From Bacteroidales bacterium UBA1187 (GTDB lineage: Bacteria > Bacteroidota > Bacteroidia > Bacteroidales > Paludibacteraceae), in contig DBYL01000019.1 in assembly GCA_002309835.1 (NCBI GenBank), positions 73,280-98,656 on the forward strand: a stretch of 25,377 nucleotides of DNA. The letters are read 5' to 3'. This document shows positions 9,501-17,710 of the stretch, piece by piece; the first letter of the stretch is position 1, and the number at the start of each line of letters is the position of its first letter. The notes below the pieces were generated by a model. It ran no database searches. It was not told the origin of the DNA and saw only the letters and a list, made by a program, of their open reading frames with translations. The translations under genes were made by a program, and so were the position numbers.

Positions 9501-12500
9501 ATGGGAGCTAATTGTGCAGTCTATACGACTTGGGCAAAAGATGATACCCGATTAGCCCTTAATGAGAATGGAACAGGTGGTGCAAGTATCATCTCTACGA
9601 ACGAAGATGCCGGCACGTATATCTTTGGTGCTGATGCTCCGGACTTCTCCGGTATCACATTAGATGGAGAAGGAAGTTTTGAAACAATCGGTCCAAATTG
9701 TCTGGTCAACTATGATCATAACAATTATGGAATTTCAGCTTATCCTATTCATCAGGAAACAGTATTGCCCGGAGATGAGGTAGGGTATGGCTGGGAACTC
9801 TGTACTTCTGCTAAACTCAAGAATGGCGAAGGGGCGGAGCATCCGTTTGCTACCACAGAAGGCACAAAGAAGGATACATCTTTCTGCTATATTAATAATC
9901 AATGGACACTGATGAAAGTTGATGAAGACGATGAGTGCTTCATGGTGGATAATTACGGTACTTTCTATGCCAAACCGGCGGAATATGTGGCTCTTAATGC
10001 CACGAAAGAGGGAGATGTAATTACCGGAAATGATGACCATACGTTCAGTGATAAAGATGGAGCAGGACGTCTCTTTATATGTATGCTTGATTGTCAATGG
10101 TGGGAAGTAGAAAAGAAGGATAATCTTTACCATTGTATCCATCCGGACAATGACACCTATTACTATTGGGATGAGGATGGAGAAGAATGGCTTGAGAAAA
10201 CCTTTACTATCACATGGAAGAATTGGGACGGAACCATTATCCAGACTGCGGATGAATATGGTGATCCTGCAGATAATTATGTAGTGACATATGGTACGAT
10301 GGCGGAGTTCTTCGGGTCTAACCCTACTCGTCCTGCGAATATCGACTATACGTACGACTTCACAGGATGGTCTCCTGCGTTGGGTAAAGTGACGAGCGAC
10401 GTTACTTATACGGCTACCTATAAAGAGCAACCGCGTAAGTACACGATTATCTTCCAGCAGGAAGGTGGTGCAGAGATCGAGCGTCATTTCTTAACCCATA
10501 ATGAGGTTCCCGTGTGCGAGAATGTTCCTACCCGCACGGGTTTCACGCTCCAATGGAATCCTGCCATTAAAGCTGTGACAGGTGATACTACCTACGTCGC
10601 TACATGGCTCGAAGAACCGCCTACAGAGTATGAGATTACCTTCGTGGATTACGACGGCAGAACTGTACTTCAACAGGGGACGGTTCATGTAGACTCAATG
10701 CCGGAGTATGAAGAAGAGATGCCATCTGGAAAACCGGCTACCAGCGAATTCACGTACGTCTTTGATCATTGGTCGCCTAATGTAACGAAAGTGACGCAGG
10801 CTATGACGTATACTGCCGTTTACCGTGAAGTACCGAAGGAATACACGGTTACTTTCAAAAGAGCAGATGGTTCGACAATTGAGTCAAAGACGTTCCATTA
10901 TGGCGAGACGCCTGTTTGTTCTTCCACTCCTACGCAAGGCAACACGGCGCAATATACTTTCTCTTTCCGTTGGTTACCTCAGATTCAAAGCGTAATGCAA
11001 GATACGGTATATACGGCTAAGTTTGATACTACGATTAATAAATACGCTGTTACGTTGCAAAGCAACCTCTCCGAAGCATGTACGTTCACGGGTGCAGGAG
11101 TTTATGATTATAACGAATCAGCTGAGGCCGTTACTGTTAGCTTGGTTGCTAATACAGGTTTCACATTTGAAGGCTGGAGTGACGGAGGCACAAATACCAC
11201 TCGTAAACTGCCTATTACCCGCGATACCTTATTGGTGGCTAATTTCACCGTAGAGAATCCCGACTATACCGTCACATGGAAGAATGAGGACGGATCTATA
11301 ATATTGAAGGAAGTAGGTCAGAAAGCGAATACGGCGACTACTTATACTGGTCTCACTCCGACCAAGTCCACTGCAGATGGATATACCTACACTTTCGATG
11401 GTTGGACGACGGAACCCAATGGCGCAGGTACATACTATCGTACGGGTATGACGCCGAAGGCGACGACTGATGTAACATATTATGCACATTTCCTAGCTAC
11501 AGCCATACCTAATCTGGAAGTTTCCAATAGTGTGACAGTATTGACCGATCCGGTAGAGTACCATAACCTAATAATTACTTCTAATGGTATTACTTCCGGT
11601 CAACTGGTTGGTTCAGACAACCTCACGCTAACCGGAGACGCATACTTCGATTTTGCCGTCAATGCAAAGGCACGTACGTGGTATTCCGTGGCTGTTCCAT
11701 GGCAGGTAGATGCCGAAACGGGAATCTCTGTTAACGGGCAGACAAAGCGTCTGGGAAAAGATTTTGATATTATCTACTATGATGGTGAACGCCGTGCTGC
11801 CGAAGGACCGAAGAGAACGTGGAATTATGTAGAAGCAGGTGATAAGAAGATGCACCCTGGAACGCTATACATGATATTATTCTATAGCGATGCTCCGATC
11901 ATTCGCTTTGCTAAAGAGGAAGGGCAGCCAATGCTAACAACAACGACTGCGGTGGCAGTTCATTCTTCTGCGATTGCAACGGATGCGAACTGGAATGGTG
12001 TAGCTAACCCTGCGCTTTTCCATGCGTATGTGAATACAGGTGCTACTCTTGGCCAAGTATACAATCCTAATACCGATAGTTATAATACTATTGTATTGAG
12101 CGACTCAAAATTGGTGGTTGGTCAAGGCGTGTTTGTGCAAGCACCATCCTCCAAAGCGATTACGGTATCCTATGGAGGAGCCTATGCTGCAGCGCCGCGT
12201 CGTCGTGCGAAAGCAGCAATGGAGAATACTAACTACGAAGTACGTATTGCGCCGATTAACAAAGCATATACCGATCGTATTTTTGCGCAAATAGACGAAC
12301 AGAAGACTCCGGATGAATATACGATTGGTAAAGACTTAGTGAAAATGGGCGTCAGTTCCAGTATAGCGCAGATGTGGATCAATCGATATCATACCAAGTT
12401 GTGCTTGAATACGATGGCTACTGAAGGCGATAAAGTTGAATATCCGCTCGGTATCTTTGCCCCGGAAACAGGCGAGTACACGATAGGTATATGCTATCCT

Positions 12501-12773
12501 GCTGACGCATCGCAAGCAGAGTTATACCTTACGCTTGATGGCCAAGCGATATGGAACTTATCGAAGAGTGCATATACGCTTGAGTTGGAGAAAGGAACAA
12601 CCAATCGTTACGGCTTGCGTGTTCGCTCTAAAGCACCGCAAATTGCTACGGATATCGATGAATTGATTGTAGATAGCAAGGGCGCTACAGCAACAAAGGT
12701 GCTGATGAATAATCAGGTATTTATCATCCGTGGCGATGAAGTATTTACAATAACCGGTAATAAAGTAAAATAA
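6528..12773 (+). CDS. Giant secreted surface protein with InlB-type (Listeria-Bacteroides) repeats
   Basis: A 2081-residue secreted protein. Residues 1-32 are a signal peptide ending SVWA, before EDPNP. Residues of roughly 300-490 are rich in Gly, Asn, Thr and short turns (NGGTLGSLTIGANG), suggesting a beta-solenoid. The central region is poorly recognisable, with aromatic and acidic stretches near 1140-1225. From about base 10201 to 11498 there are six repeats of 63-80 residues, each opening with a Y/F-x-(V/I)-T/I-(W/F) strand, most with a GW or HW segment and ending in a VTYTA-Y-like strand: the InlB B-repeat pattern. The C-terminus ends KVLMNNQVFIIRGDEVFTITGNKVK-like in short form (VFIIRGDEVFTITGNK), resembling tails of large secreted Bacteroidales proteins, perhaps a type IX secretion signal (inference). 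Start 6528 is preferred to GTG 6510, which lies in the promoter repeat; ATG 6549 is also possible. Role: adhesion or matrix binding is likely but unproven. Confidence 0.85.
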   Translation: MKYRNINMNKQFLLMTLFVFLGLFAGANSVWAEDPNPETDYFWARLIAKPATTTAGSGTVFVTDESSDEGAIYKADTSRMDGYSPIYLMSSILNSEVSFYIFAKPDAGSYFTGWSYIDGHTDLGSDAPISVMPSSQKGHSNAREHIVYAAFKPIQLVSYEIVSGSNTTSQVGEEWTCTQTIRFRAETPDGSGLGNTTDVRHFKLPVIERKEGTTGTWTTSVMEWAAPSNINFYGSYAELIVPVTFTVSNGNPGEYAATLTLETYAGVKMKVYLYARTTGGSEQAIRYNKSKVKQESGDLSDLLAHATTGDIIKLNANYSNAVELNDTITFDLNGFTLSNTLTVSGGNVTLAYSPYGGSVNALEVTGGKAILNGGTLGSLTIGANGAVEQNGAEITGTATNNGSLTTTNGEFQAGLTSSNTLIVNGGSFAGTTAINVTGGTAQIKRGTITGSSYGIQSAGTTTIEKLAVITGGTKALKRTAGSLTVNNGKFANHTNLAEGDIVFNAAYFQNNTGDSTIFRGKQVWRNTAGAEAREGYAFFIGSQDAAQASNVSVCRIGQASYSSLEDALTYANNSGEEVLIIMENDYVLKAGYYTLPANATLIVPMSNDQEVANPIVPRETSGTPSPVSFRKLTFADGVNMNVLGTIELSCTQHGSGETMGIPGGNYGHLILKPGSHITLSSGAELRAWGYVTGDGTRDADGTYLSGEIDARRGSIVREMFQMGDWKGGNISLTMVMPMPPYSDYMDKTHLFPIYTYFIQNVESPVKYHPGSSLICATSVNVSGSINAYANDIKIVGKTGEPAMFLMSEMADADNTWVRKWYDAQHDKQVYEVNSGAQLGSVVIDLGEVPGSMFGASGMFKIQLDSRKFVLPLTNNFKIHLLSGEMAFTQSTSCLPGMEVEVDKESEVSIIKNDDSSIVSGALYLYDADQWSYNNDQEHGYVGNSGKFGAIVRYSATWDLAPDRATTRPNVRDISSPAAIGDAILNVHGTFRMGANCAVYTTWAKDDTRLALNENGTGGASIISTNEDAGTYIFGADAPDFSGITLDGEGSFETIGPNCLVNYDHNNYGISAYPIHQETVLPGDEVGYGWELCTSAKLKNGEGAEHPFATTEGTKKDTSFCYINNQWTLMKVDEDDECFMVDNYGTFYAKPAEYVALNATKEGDVITGNDDHTFSDKDGAGRLFICMLDCQWWEVEKKDNLYHCIHPDNDTYYYWDEDGEEWLEKTFTITWKNWDGTIIQTADEYGDPADNYVVTYGTMAEFFGSNPTRPANIDYTYDFTGWSPALGKVTSDVTYTATYKEQPRKYTIIFQQEGGAEIERHFLTHNEVPVCENVPTRTGFTLQWNPAIKAVTGDTTYVATWLEEPPTEYEITFVDYDGRTVLQQGTVHVDSMPEYEEEMPSGKPATSEFTYVFDHWSPNVTKVTQAMTYTAVYREVPKEYTVTFKRADGSTIESKTFHYGETPVCSSTPTQGNTAQYTFSFRWLPQIQSVMQDTVYTAKFDTTINKYAVTLQSNLSEACTFTGAGVYDYNESAEAVTVSLVANTGFTFEGWSDGGTNTTRKLPITRDTLLVANFTVENPDYTVTWKNEDGSIILKEVGQKANTATTYTGLTPTKSTADGYTYTFDGWTTEPNGAGTYYRTGMTPKATTDVTYYAHFLATAIPNLEVSNSVTVLTDPVEYHNLIITSNGITSGQLVGSDNLTLTGDAYFDFAVNAKARTWYSVAVPWQVDAETGISVNGQTKRLGKDFDIIYYDGERRAAEGPKRTWNYVEAGDKKMHPGTLYMILFYSDAPIIRFAKEEGQPMLTTTTAVAVHSSAIATDANWNGVANPALFHAYVNTGATLGQVYNPNTDSYNTIVLSDSKLVVGQGVFVQAPSSKAITVSYGGAYAAAPRRRAKAAMENTNYEVRIAPINKAYTDRIFAQIDEQKTPDEYTIGKDLVKMGVSSSIAQMWINRYHTKLCLNTMATEGDKVEYPLGIFAPETGEYTIGICYPADASQAELYLTLDGQAIWNLSKSAYTLELEKGTTNRYGLRVRSKAPQIATDIDELIVDSKGATATKVLMNNQVFIIRGDEVFTITGNKVK

Positions 12774-12781
12774 CTACAATT

Positions 12782-12919
12782 ATGAAAAAGAAAATATATG
12801 TAACCCCTCTATCTGAGGAAGTAAACCTAGAGCCAATGGGTTGTATTATGGAAGGGAGTGCAGGTTTTCCCCCCGATCCATCTCCCGCTCCTCGACGTAG
12901 AGGAGACATTATTGAGTAA
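12782..12919 (+). CDS. 45-residue microprotein downstream of the giant surface protein
   Basis: A short open frame begins eight bases after the giant gene's stop and ends just before a terminator, so it must share that transcript. It starts MKKKIYVTPLSEEV, is mostly polar, has no clear signal peptide or membrane helix, and has a mid-part EPMGCIMEGS with one Cys followed by a Pro-rich, basic tail (FPPDPSPAPRRRGD). From memory, small Bacteroidales proteins with the layout KK-x-Y-x-x-P-x-x-E-V and a later Met/Gly/Ser region are common and uncharacterised; this may be one. It could be a peptide precursor or a small partner of the giant protein. I do not know its function. Confidence 0.65.
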   Translation: MKKKIYVTPLSEEVNLEPMGCIMEGSAGFPPDPSPAPRRRGDIIE

Positions 12920-12927
12920 TGACAGAA

Positions 12928-12960
12928 ACGAGACGTCCGTTGGGGCGTCTCGTTTTGTTT
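12928..12960. terminator. Strong terminator between the microprotein and the DUF4294 gene
   Basis: An 11-base-pair stem (12928-12938 with 12943-12953, one G-T pair) with a four-base loop is followed by TTTGTTT. A-rich sequence on the other side is shorter, so it mainly serves the plus strand but may also stop the convergent minus-strand transcript, whose gene ends at 12961. Confidence 0.88.
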
Positions 12961-13542
12961 CTATAATTGTCCTGCTTCGACTAGATTAATCACGCGTTCC
13001 GTAATGCGATCTTTATCTGCGGCGTCGTATTCTTCTTTCAGGTCGTTCTTAAATAATTTCGCTACGAATTGCCAGAAGTTCGCGCTTGCTTTGCCTTTAT
13101 ATTGCTTGATGAGTTCGTAACTGGTGCGATCGGTTTCTCTATCCATGAGTTTCATTAGCATCATGCCTTGCGACGCGTACATCCCTCGGAAGTCCTTTTC
13201 ATATTTTTTGAATAGATGTCTCTCGTATGCTTTCCACCATTTCTTACGACTTTTCTTATCCGGCAGTTTCGCTAATTCTCTATCCGCATACTCCATGTCT
13301 TTGGTGATCATCTTGGCGTAAGGCAGACATTTCTTCACGTCCCGTACGGTGCGCCAATAGAATCGCTCCTGCTTCTTGTTCTTGAATCGCATCGGTGGAT
13401 ATACCCATACCTCATGTAACCACGCCATATATAGCGTGTCCCCGTTCTCCACGCGTATCATGCAGGAGTCCAAATACTGATTGGCAGCGAGCATATTCAT
13501 ACCCACTGCCAATCCCACAACTATGTATAGTATTTTTCTCAA
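12961..13542 (-). CDS. DUF4294 family exported protein
   Basis: A 193-residue protein with an N-terminal signal peptide (hydrophobic 4-19, likely cut near MLA). The mature part matches the DUF4294 pattern as I know it: DTLYMAWLHEVWVYPP, RFKNKKQERFYWRTVRDVKK, PYAKMI, then SQGMMLMKLMDRETDRTSYELIK and FWQFVAKLFKNDLKEEYD. The family is widespread in Bacteroidota and has no assigned function. It begins at a TTG that overlaps the proS stop by four bases (TTGA), so it is translated with proS. The TTG start is accepted because it keeps the signal peptide whole. Confidence 0.82.
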   Translation of the reverse strand: MRKILYIVVGLAVGMNMLAANQYLDSCMIRVENGDTLYMAWLHEVWVYPPMRFKNKKQERFYWRTVRDVKKCLPYAKMITKDMEYADRELAKLPDKKSRKKWWKAYERHLFKKYEKDFRGMYASQGMMLMKLMDRETDRTSYELIKQYKGKASANFWQFVAKLFKNDLKEEYDAADKDRITERVINLVEAGQL

Positions 13543-15029
13543 TAGTTCAGTGCGAACACCACTCGTCCTGCTGAGGGCTTACCCGTTACCATGCATACAC
13601 CCGGTTCGTTTTTATGTCCCGGGAGGTCCGCCAACGGGATACAGCGTATAGTGGCTTTCGTCTCATCTTTGATGCGTTGCTCCGTCTCTGCTGTGCCGTC
13701 CCAATGCGCGAGCAGGAAACCGCCTTTCTTGAGCTCCTCTTTGAATTCCTCATAACTATTCACCTCACGGGTGTTAGCGATGCGGAAATCAAGCGCTTTC
13801 TTGAGCAGATTCTTCTGGATTTCTTCCAGCAGATCCTTCACGATATCCACGATTCCATCGATAGAAATCGTCTCTTTGGTCTGCGTGTCACGACGTGCAA
13901 TCTCGATAGTGCCATTCTCTAAGTCACGGCCACCCATTGCCAGACGAACCGGTACACCTTTCAGCTCATAATCAGCGAACTTATATCCCGGCGTATATTT
14001 CTCGTCTGCATCTACTTTCACGCGGATACCGAGCGCCTTCAGTTGGTCCGCTATCGGGTTCAGTTTAGTCAGAAGAGCGTCGAGGTCCTCTGCTTTCTTG
14101 AAGATAGGCACGATAACAACCTGGATGGGAGCCAGATGCGGAGGTAAAACCAATCCGTTATCATCCGAGTGCGTCATGATCAATGCACCCATCAAACGGG
14201 TGGAAACACCCCAACTGGTTGCCCATACGTATTCGTATTTATTCTCTTTGGAGAGGAATTGTACGTCAAAACTCTTTGCGAAATTCTGACCCAGGAAGTG
14301 ACTGGTACCTGCTTGCAATGCCTTACCATCCTGCATCATGGCTTCAATGCAGTAGGTGTTCAGGGCACCGGCGAAACGCTCGTTAGGCGATTTTACACCT
14401 TTAAGAACAGGAATAGCCATTACGTTCTCTGCAAAATCCGCATATACATCGAGCATCTGACGAGCGTAGTCTTCTGCTTCCTCTTTGGTAGCATGCGCGG
14501 TATGACCTTCTTGCCACAGGAACTCTGCCGTACGGAGGAAGAGACGTGTACGCATCTCCCAACGCATCACGTTGCACCATTGGTTGCAAAGAATAGGCAG
14601 ATCGCGGTAGGAAGAGATCCAGTTCTTATACGTAGACCAGATGATGGTCTCAGAGGTAGGACGAATGATGAGTTCTTCCTCTAATTTCGCCTGCGGATCT
14701 ACTACTACGCCTTTGCCGTTCGGATCGTTCATCAGACGGTGATGCGTAACTACGGCGCACTCTTTTGCGAATCCTTCTACGTGCTCCGCTTCGCGGCTGA
14801 GGAACGATTTCGGGATCAGCAAAGGGAAGTATGCGTTCTTCACGCCTTGCTCTTTGAATCGACGATCCAGTTCCGCCTGAATGGTCTCCCATATGGCATA
14901 GCCATAAGGTTTGATGACCATACATCCGCGTACGGCACTTTGTTCCGCGAGGTCAGCCTTTACGACCAACTCGTTATACCATTTGGAGTAGTCCTCGCTA
15001 CGAGGAGTCAGTTTTTGAAAATTAGCCAT
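13539..15029 (-). CDS. proS: Prolyl-tRNA synthetase (eukaryote/archaeal-type)
   Basis: A 496-residue class II aminoacyl-tRNA synthetase that charges tRNA-Pro. It shows RPTSE (123-127) and motif 2 with RWEMRTRLFLRTAEFLWQEG (156-175), followed by HTAHA; the WQEGHTAH segment and the C-terminal Tyr (VVFALNY) mark the eukaryote/archaeal-like type, which lacks the inserted editing domain of E. coli ProRS. This type is usual in Bacteroidota. The start at 15029 (MANFQKLTPRSEDYSKWY) is preferred; 15 further in-frame codons upstream look non-conserved. It lies 60 bases after a tRNA-Pro gene on the same strand and overlaps the DUF4294 gene downstream. No promoter of its own is obvious. Confidence 0.96.
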   Translation of the reverse strand: MANFQKLTPRSEDYSKWYNELVVKADLAEQSAVRGCMVIKPYGYAIWETIQAELDRRFKEQGVKNAYFPLLIPKSFLSREAEHVEGFAKECAVVTHHRLMNDPNGKGVVVDPQAKLEEELIIRPTSETIIWSTYKNWISSYRDLPILCNQWCNVMRWEMRTRLFLRTAEFLWQEGHTAHATKEEAEDYARQMLDVYADFAENVMAIPVLKGVKSPNERFAGALNTYCIEAMMQDGKALQAGTSHFLGQNFAKSFDVQFLSKENKYEYVWATSWGVSTRLMGALIMTHSDDNGLVLPPHLAPIQVVIVPIFKKAEDLDALLTKLNPIADQLKALGIRVKVDADEKYTPGYKFADYELKGVPVRLAMGGRDLENGTIEIARRDTQTKETISIDGIVDIVKDLLEEIQKNLLKKALDFRIANTREVNSYEEFKEELKKGGFLLAHWDGTAETEQRIKDETKATIRCIPLADLPGHKNEPGVCMVTGKPSAGRVVFALNY

Positions 15030-15058
15030 TGTATTGACGGTAAAAAGTTCTCGTTTTC

Positions 15059-15086
15059 CAAAAAGGATGGCCATTGACCATCCTTT
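15059..15086 (-). terminator. Terminator or attenuator between tRNA-Pro and proS
   Basis: On the minus strand AAAGGATGG pairs with CCATCCTTT around seven bases, followed by further T. It would end the tRNA transcript, but may allow some read-through into proS, which lacks a visible promoter. Confidence 0.65.
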
Positions 15087-15089
15087 CTG

Positions 15090-15162
15090 TCGAGAAGAGG
15101 CGACTCGAACGCCCGACCCCTACGTCCCGAACGTAGTGCGCTACCAACTGCGCTACTTCTCG
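15090..15162 (-). tRNA. tRNA-Pro (anticodon CGG)
   Basis: On the minus strand the acceptor stem is CGAGAAG/CTTCTCG, beginning C1 and ending with discriminator A as expected for bacterial tRNA-Pro. The anticodon stem CTACG/CGTAG holds the loop TTCGGGA, giving anticodon CGG (codon CCG). The T loop TTCGAGT is normal. CCA is not encoded. It sits directly before proS, its own charging enzyme. Confidence 0.95.
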
Positions 15163-15187
15163 AAATGCTTTTTCTCAAAAGCGGGTG

Positions 15188-15219
15188 CAAAAGTACTGCT
15201 TTTTTTTGAAATACGCAAA
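15188..15219 (-). promoter_or_regulatory. Promoter of tRNA-Pro (and possibly proS)
   Basis: On the minus strand a -33 TTTG (15216-15219), a 20-base spacer and a -7 TACTTTTG (15188-15195) match the Bacteroidota consensus fully. It lies about 26 bases before the tRNA. Confidence 0.85.
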
Positions 15220-15230
15220 CTTTTTGCAAA

Positions 15231-17546
15231 TTATTTTGCACTTTTTCTCTTAAAAGTGCGTTTTAGGGGTTTCAAAGGCTCTGAATGAGCGATGATATCG
15301 CGTGTTTGGGCCTCCGTTAATTCTTCCGCATTTGTGTTCTTGGGAATTTGGTAATTGCCTTTCGCTGTATGGATATACGCTCCATAGCGACCGCGCATCA
15401 CTTGTACATCTCCCCAGTCTGCGATTGGGGCTTCAGCCGACTGGTGTTGCGCAATCAGTTCAATAGCCTCCGCTTTGGTCACAGATAGCGGATCTTTGCT
15501 GCGCGGAAGACTGATAAACGCTTTCTTATAGTGGATATATGGCCCGTATTTACCGGAACCGACGACAATCTCATTTCCTTCATGTTCCCCTAAGGAGTAC
15601 GGCAGTGCCGTCTTGAATAGATCCAATGCCTCCGCCAAAGTAATGGAGAAGATAGACTGGCCTTTTTTGAGACTCGCAAAGCGAGGTTTGTCTTTCGCAG
15701 CGTCACCTATCTGCACGCATGGACCAATCTTACTTATTTTAGCGATAACAGGCAGACCTGTCTCCGGATCGCTTCCTAATAATCGACCACTTACTTTCCC
15801 TGATGAAATCGAAGAAAGTAAAGGCTTGAAGGTTTTATAAAAGGTATCTACGGTCTTTACCCAATCTTCTTTTCCCTCTGCGATGCGGTCGAACTGCTCT
15901 TCCTCATGCGCAGTGAAGTCGTAACTGAGAATTTGCGGGAAATGATCTACGAGGAAGTCGTTGGTGATACGTCCCAGGTCGGTCGGTAATAACCGTTGCG
16001 TCTCCGCTCCGTACATCTCGGATTTCTGCTGCTCGTTGACGAATCCGTTCTTGAGTGTCAAGATAGCGATATCGCGTTTCTGACCGGTAACTGATCCTTT
16101 CTCTACATACTTGACATTTTGAATGGTCTCAATAATAGTGGCATACGTAGAAGGACGACCGATGCCTAACTCCTCCATGCGTTTTACGAGGGTAGCCTCA
16201 TTATAGCGCAAAGGAGGTTTGGCGTAAGTCTGAATAGCCTCAGCTCCCTGTAGTCTCAGTCGCTCACGCGGCGACATAGCCGGAAGCAGACGACGCTCCT
16301 CTTCACCTTCGTCAGAGGATTGTACATAAACGCGGGTGAAACCGTCAAAAGTGATGACTTCGCCTATGGCGACGAATGCATATTTGCTACCGTGGATAGA
16401 AACCTCTATGGTTGTTTTCTCGCTCTCTGCATCCGCCATCTGACTGGCGATAGTGCGTTTCCAAATCAGTTCATACAATCGTTGTTCGTCTCTCCCTTCT
16501 CCTGCGGTCTGTACACTCATGTATGTCGGACGGATGGCCTCATGCGCCTCTTGCGCACCTTTAGTTTTAGTATGGTACTGACGAGTATGCACATACTGGT
16601 TGCCGTATAATTCCGCAATCACCTCTTTGCTTGTTGCTAAGGCAAGAGAAGATAGATTGACGGAGTCGGTACGCATATACGTTATTTTTCCGCTCTCGTA
16701 TAGGGATTGCGCCAGACGCATCGTCTTGGATACGGTGAATTTCAACTTTCGTGCTGCTTCCTGTTGCAGGGAAGAAGTAGTGAATGGAGGAGCAGGGATA
16801 TGCGTAACCGGCTTGCGCTGTACATCACGTACGATAAACTGCGCGGAGTTGAGGCTGGATAAGAATTCGATAGCGTCTTTCTTATGCGCAAAACGATGGT
16901 TGAGTTCGCATCTGAGAACCGATGCATCGCCCGGATTTATTCCGATGAAATCGGCAAAAACGCGGTATGCAGATGAAGCGCGGAAGGACTCTATCTCCCT
17001 TTCTTTCTCTACGATCAATCGTACGGCGACTGATTGTACACGTCCTGCTGAGAGACCCGTCGTCACTTTTTTCCAAAGGATAGGCGAGAGCTCAAATCCT
17101 ACGATGCGGTCCAATACTCGGCGTGCTTGCTGAGCGTCCACCAGACGGTAGTCAATATCCCTCGGGTGCTGGATGGCTTCTTGGATAGCCGTCTTGGTAA
17201 TCTCGTGGAATACAATACGTTTGGTATCTTTCTTTGCCAGATTGAGTACCTCTTTGAGATGCCATGCGATAGCTTCTCCCTCACGGTCCTCATCGGAAGC
17301 CAACCATACGGTATCGGCTTTCTGTGCCTCTTTGGTCAAACTGTCAATAAGGTGCTGCTTCTGCGCATCAATCACATAGTTAGGACGATATCCGTTCTCA
17401 AAATCAATTCCCATAGAATTTTTGCCAAGCGGTTCGATATCGCGTACGTGGCCTTGACTGCTCAATACGTGATAGTCGCTTCCCAGAAATTTCTCAATCG
17501 TTTTCGCTTTAGCAGGCGACTCAACTATTACCAGATTTTTGCTCAT
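15231..17546 (-). CDS. topA: DNA topoisomerase I
   Basis: A 771-residue type IA topoisomerase that relaxes negative supercoils. The N-terminal Toprim domain starts KNLVIVESPAKAKTIEKFLG and carries the acidic DEDREGE (85-91). The active-site tyrosine is Tyr290 in ITYMRTDS. AGRVQSVAVRLI (167-178) and GIGRPSTYA are also typical. The C-terminal part has short repeats such as GPCVQIGD and GKYGPYIHYK, the Toprim-associated C-terminal repeat type, and no Cys4 zinc ribbons, unlike E. coli TopA. The start is ATG 17546; a GTG two codons earlier is less likely. It has a consensus promoter and stands alone on this strand. Confidence 0.97.
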   Translation of the reverse strand: MSKNLVIVESPAKAKTIEKFLGSDYHVLSSQGHVRDIEPLGKNSMGIDFENGYRPNYVIDAQKQHLIDSLTKEAQKADTVWLASDEDREGEAIAWHLKEVLNLAKKDTKRIVFHEITKTAIQEAIQHPRDIDYRLVDAQQARRVLDRIVGFELSPILWKKVTTGLSAGRVQSVAVRLIVEKEREIESFRASSAYRVFADFIGINPGDASVLRCELNHRFAHKKDAIEFLSSLNSAQFIVRDVQRKPVTHIPAPPFTTSSLQQEAARKLKFTVSKTMRLAQSLYESGKITYMRTDSVNLSSLALATSKEVIAELYGNQYVHTRQYHTKTKGAQEAHEAIRPTYMSVQTAGEGRDEQRLYELIWKRTIASQMADAESEKTTIEVSIHGSKYAFVAIGEVITFDGFTRVYVQSSDEGEEERRLLPAMSPRERLRLQGAEAIQTYAKPPLRYNEATLVKRMEELGIGRPSTYATIIETIQNVKYVEKGSVTGQKRDIAILTLKNGFVNEQQKSEMYGAETQRLLPTDLGRITNDFLVDHFPQILSYDFTAHEEEQFDRIAEGKEDWVKTVDTFYKTFKPLLSSISSGKVSGRLLGSDPETGLPVIAKISKIGPCVQIGDAAKDKPRFASLKKGQSIFSITLAEALDLFKTALPYSLGEHEGNEIVVGSGKYGPYIHYKKAFISLPRSKDPLSVTKAEAIELIAQHQSAEAPIADWGDVQVMRGRYGAYIHTAKGNYQIPKNTNAEELTEAQTRDIIAHSEPLKPLKRTFKRKSAK

Positions 17547-17584
17547 ATGCACTATATAATAAGGTGTCCCTCAAAAAATCGGCG

Positions 17585-17616
17585 CAAAAGTAGTATAAAT
17601 AATTTATTTGTGCAAA
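17585..17616 (-). promoter_or_regulatory. Promoter of topA
   Basis: On the minus strand a -33 TTTG (17613-17616), a 20-base spacer and a -7 TACTTTTG (17585-17592). The leader to the ATG would be about 30 bases. It is back to back with the nfeD-floA promoter. Confidence 0.85.
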
Positions 17617-17629
17617 TTATTTTTTTTCA

Positions 17630-17661
17630 TTTGCATATATCAAAGATATTTAGTATCTTTG
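17630..17661 (+). promoter_or_regulatory. Promoter of the nfeD-like/floA gene run
   Basis: A -33 TTTG (17630-17633), a 20-base spacer and a -7 TATCTTTG (17654-17661) match the consensus. It lies about 50 bases before the first ATG and may drive the whole run to 25093, since no terminator is seen within it. Confidence 0.85.
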
Positions 17662-17710
17662 CAGCCGAATTGAAAAAAATATTTGAAAATTTTTTATAGA
17701 AAGGACTTGC

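Noticed and set aside
9735..10487. A 250-codon open frame on the minus strand within the giant gene
   Set aside because: It lies wholly inside a well-supported coding sequence, has no promoter and its residues do not resemble any family.
14169..14684. A 171-codon open frame opposite proS
   Set aside because: proS is fully supported, and this frame has no recognisable domain or start signal.
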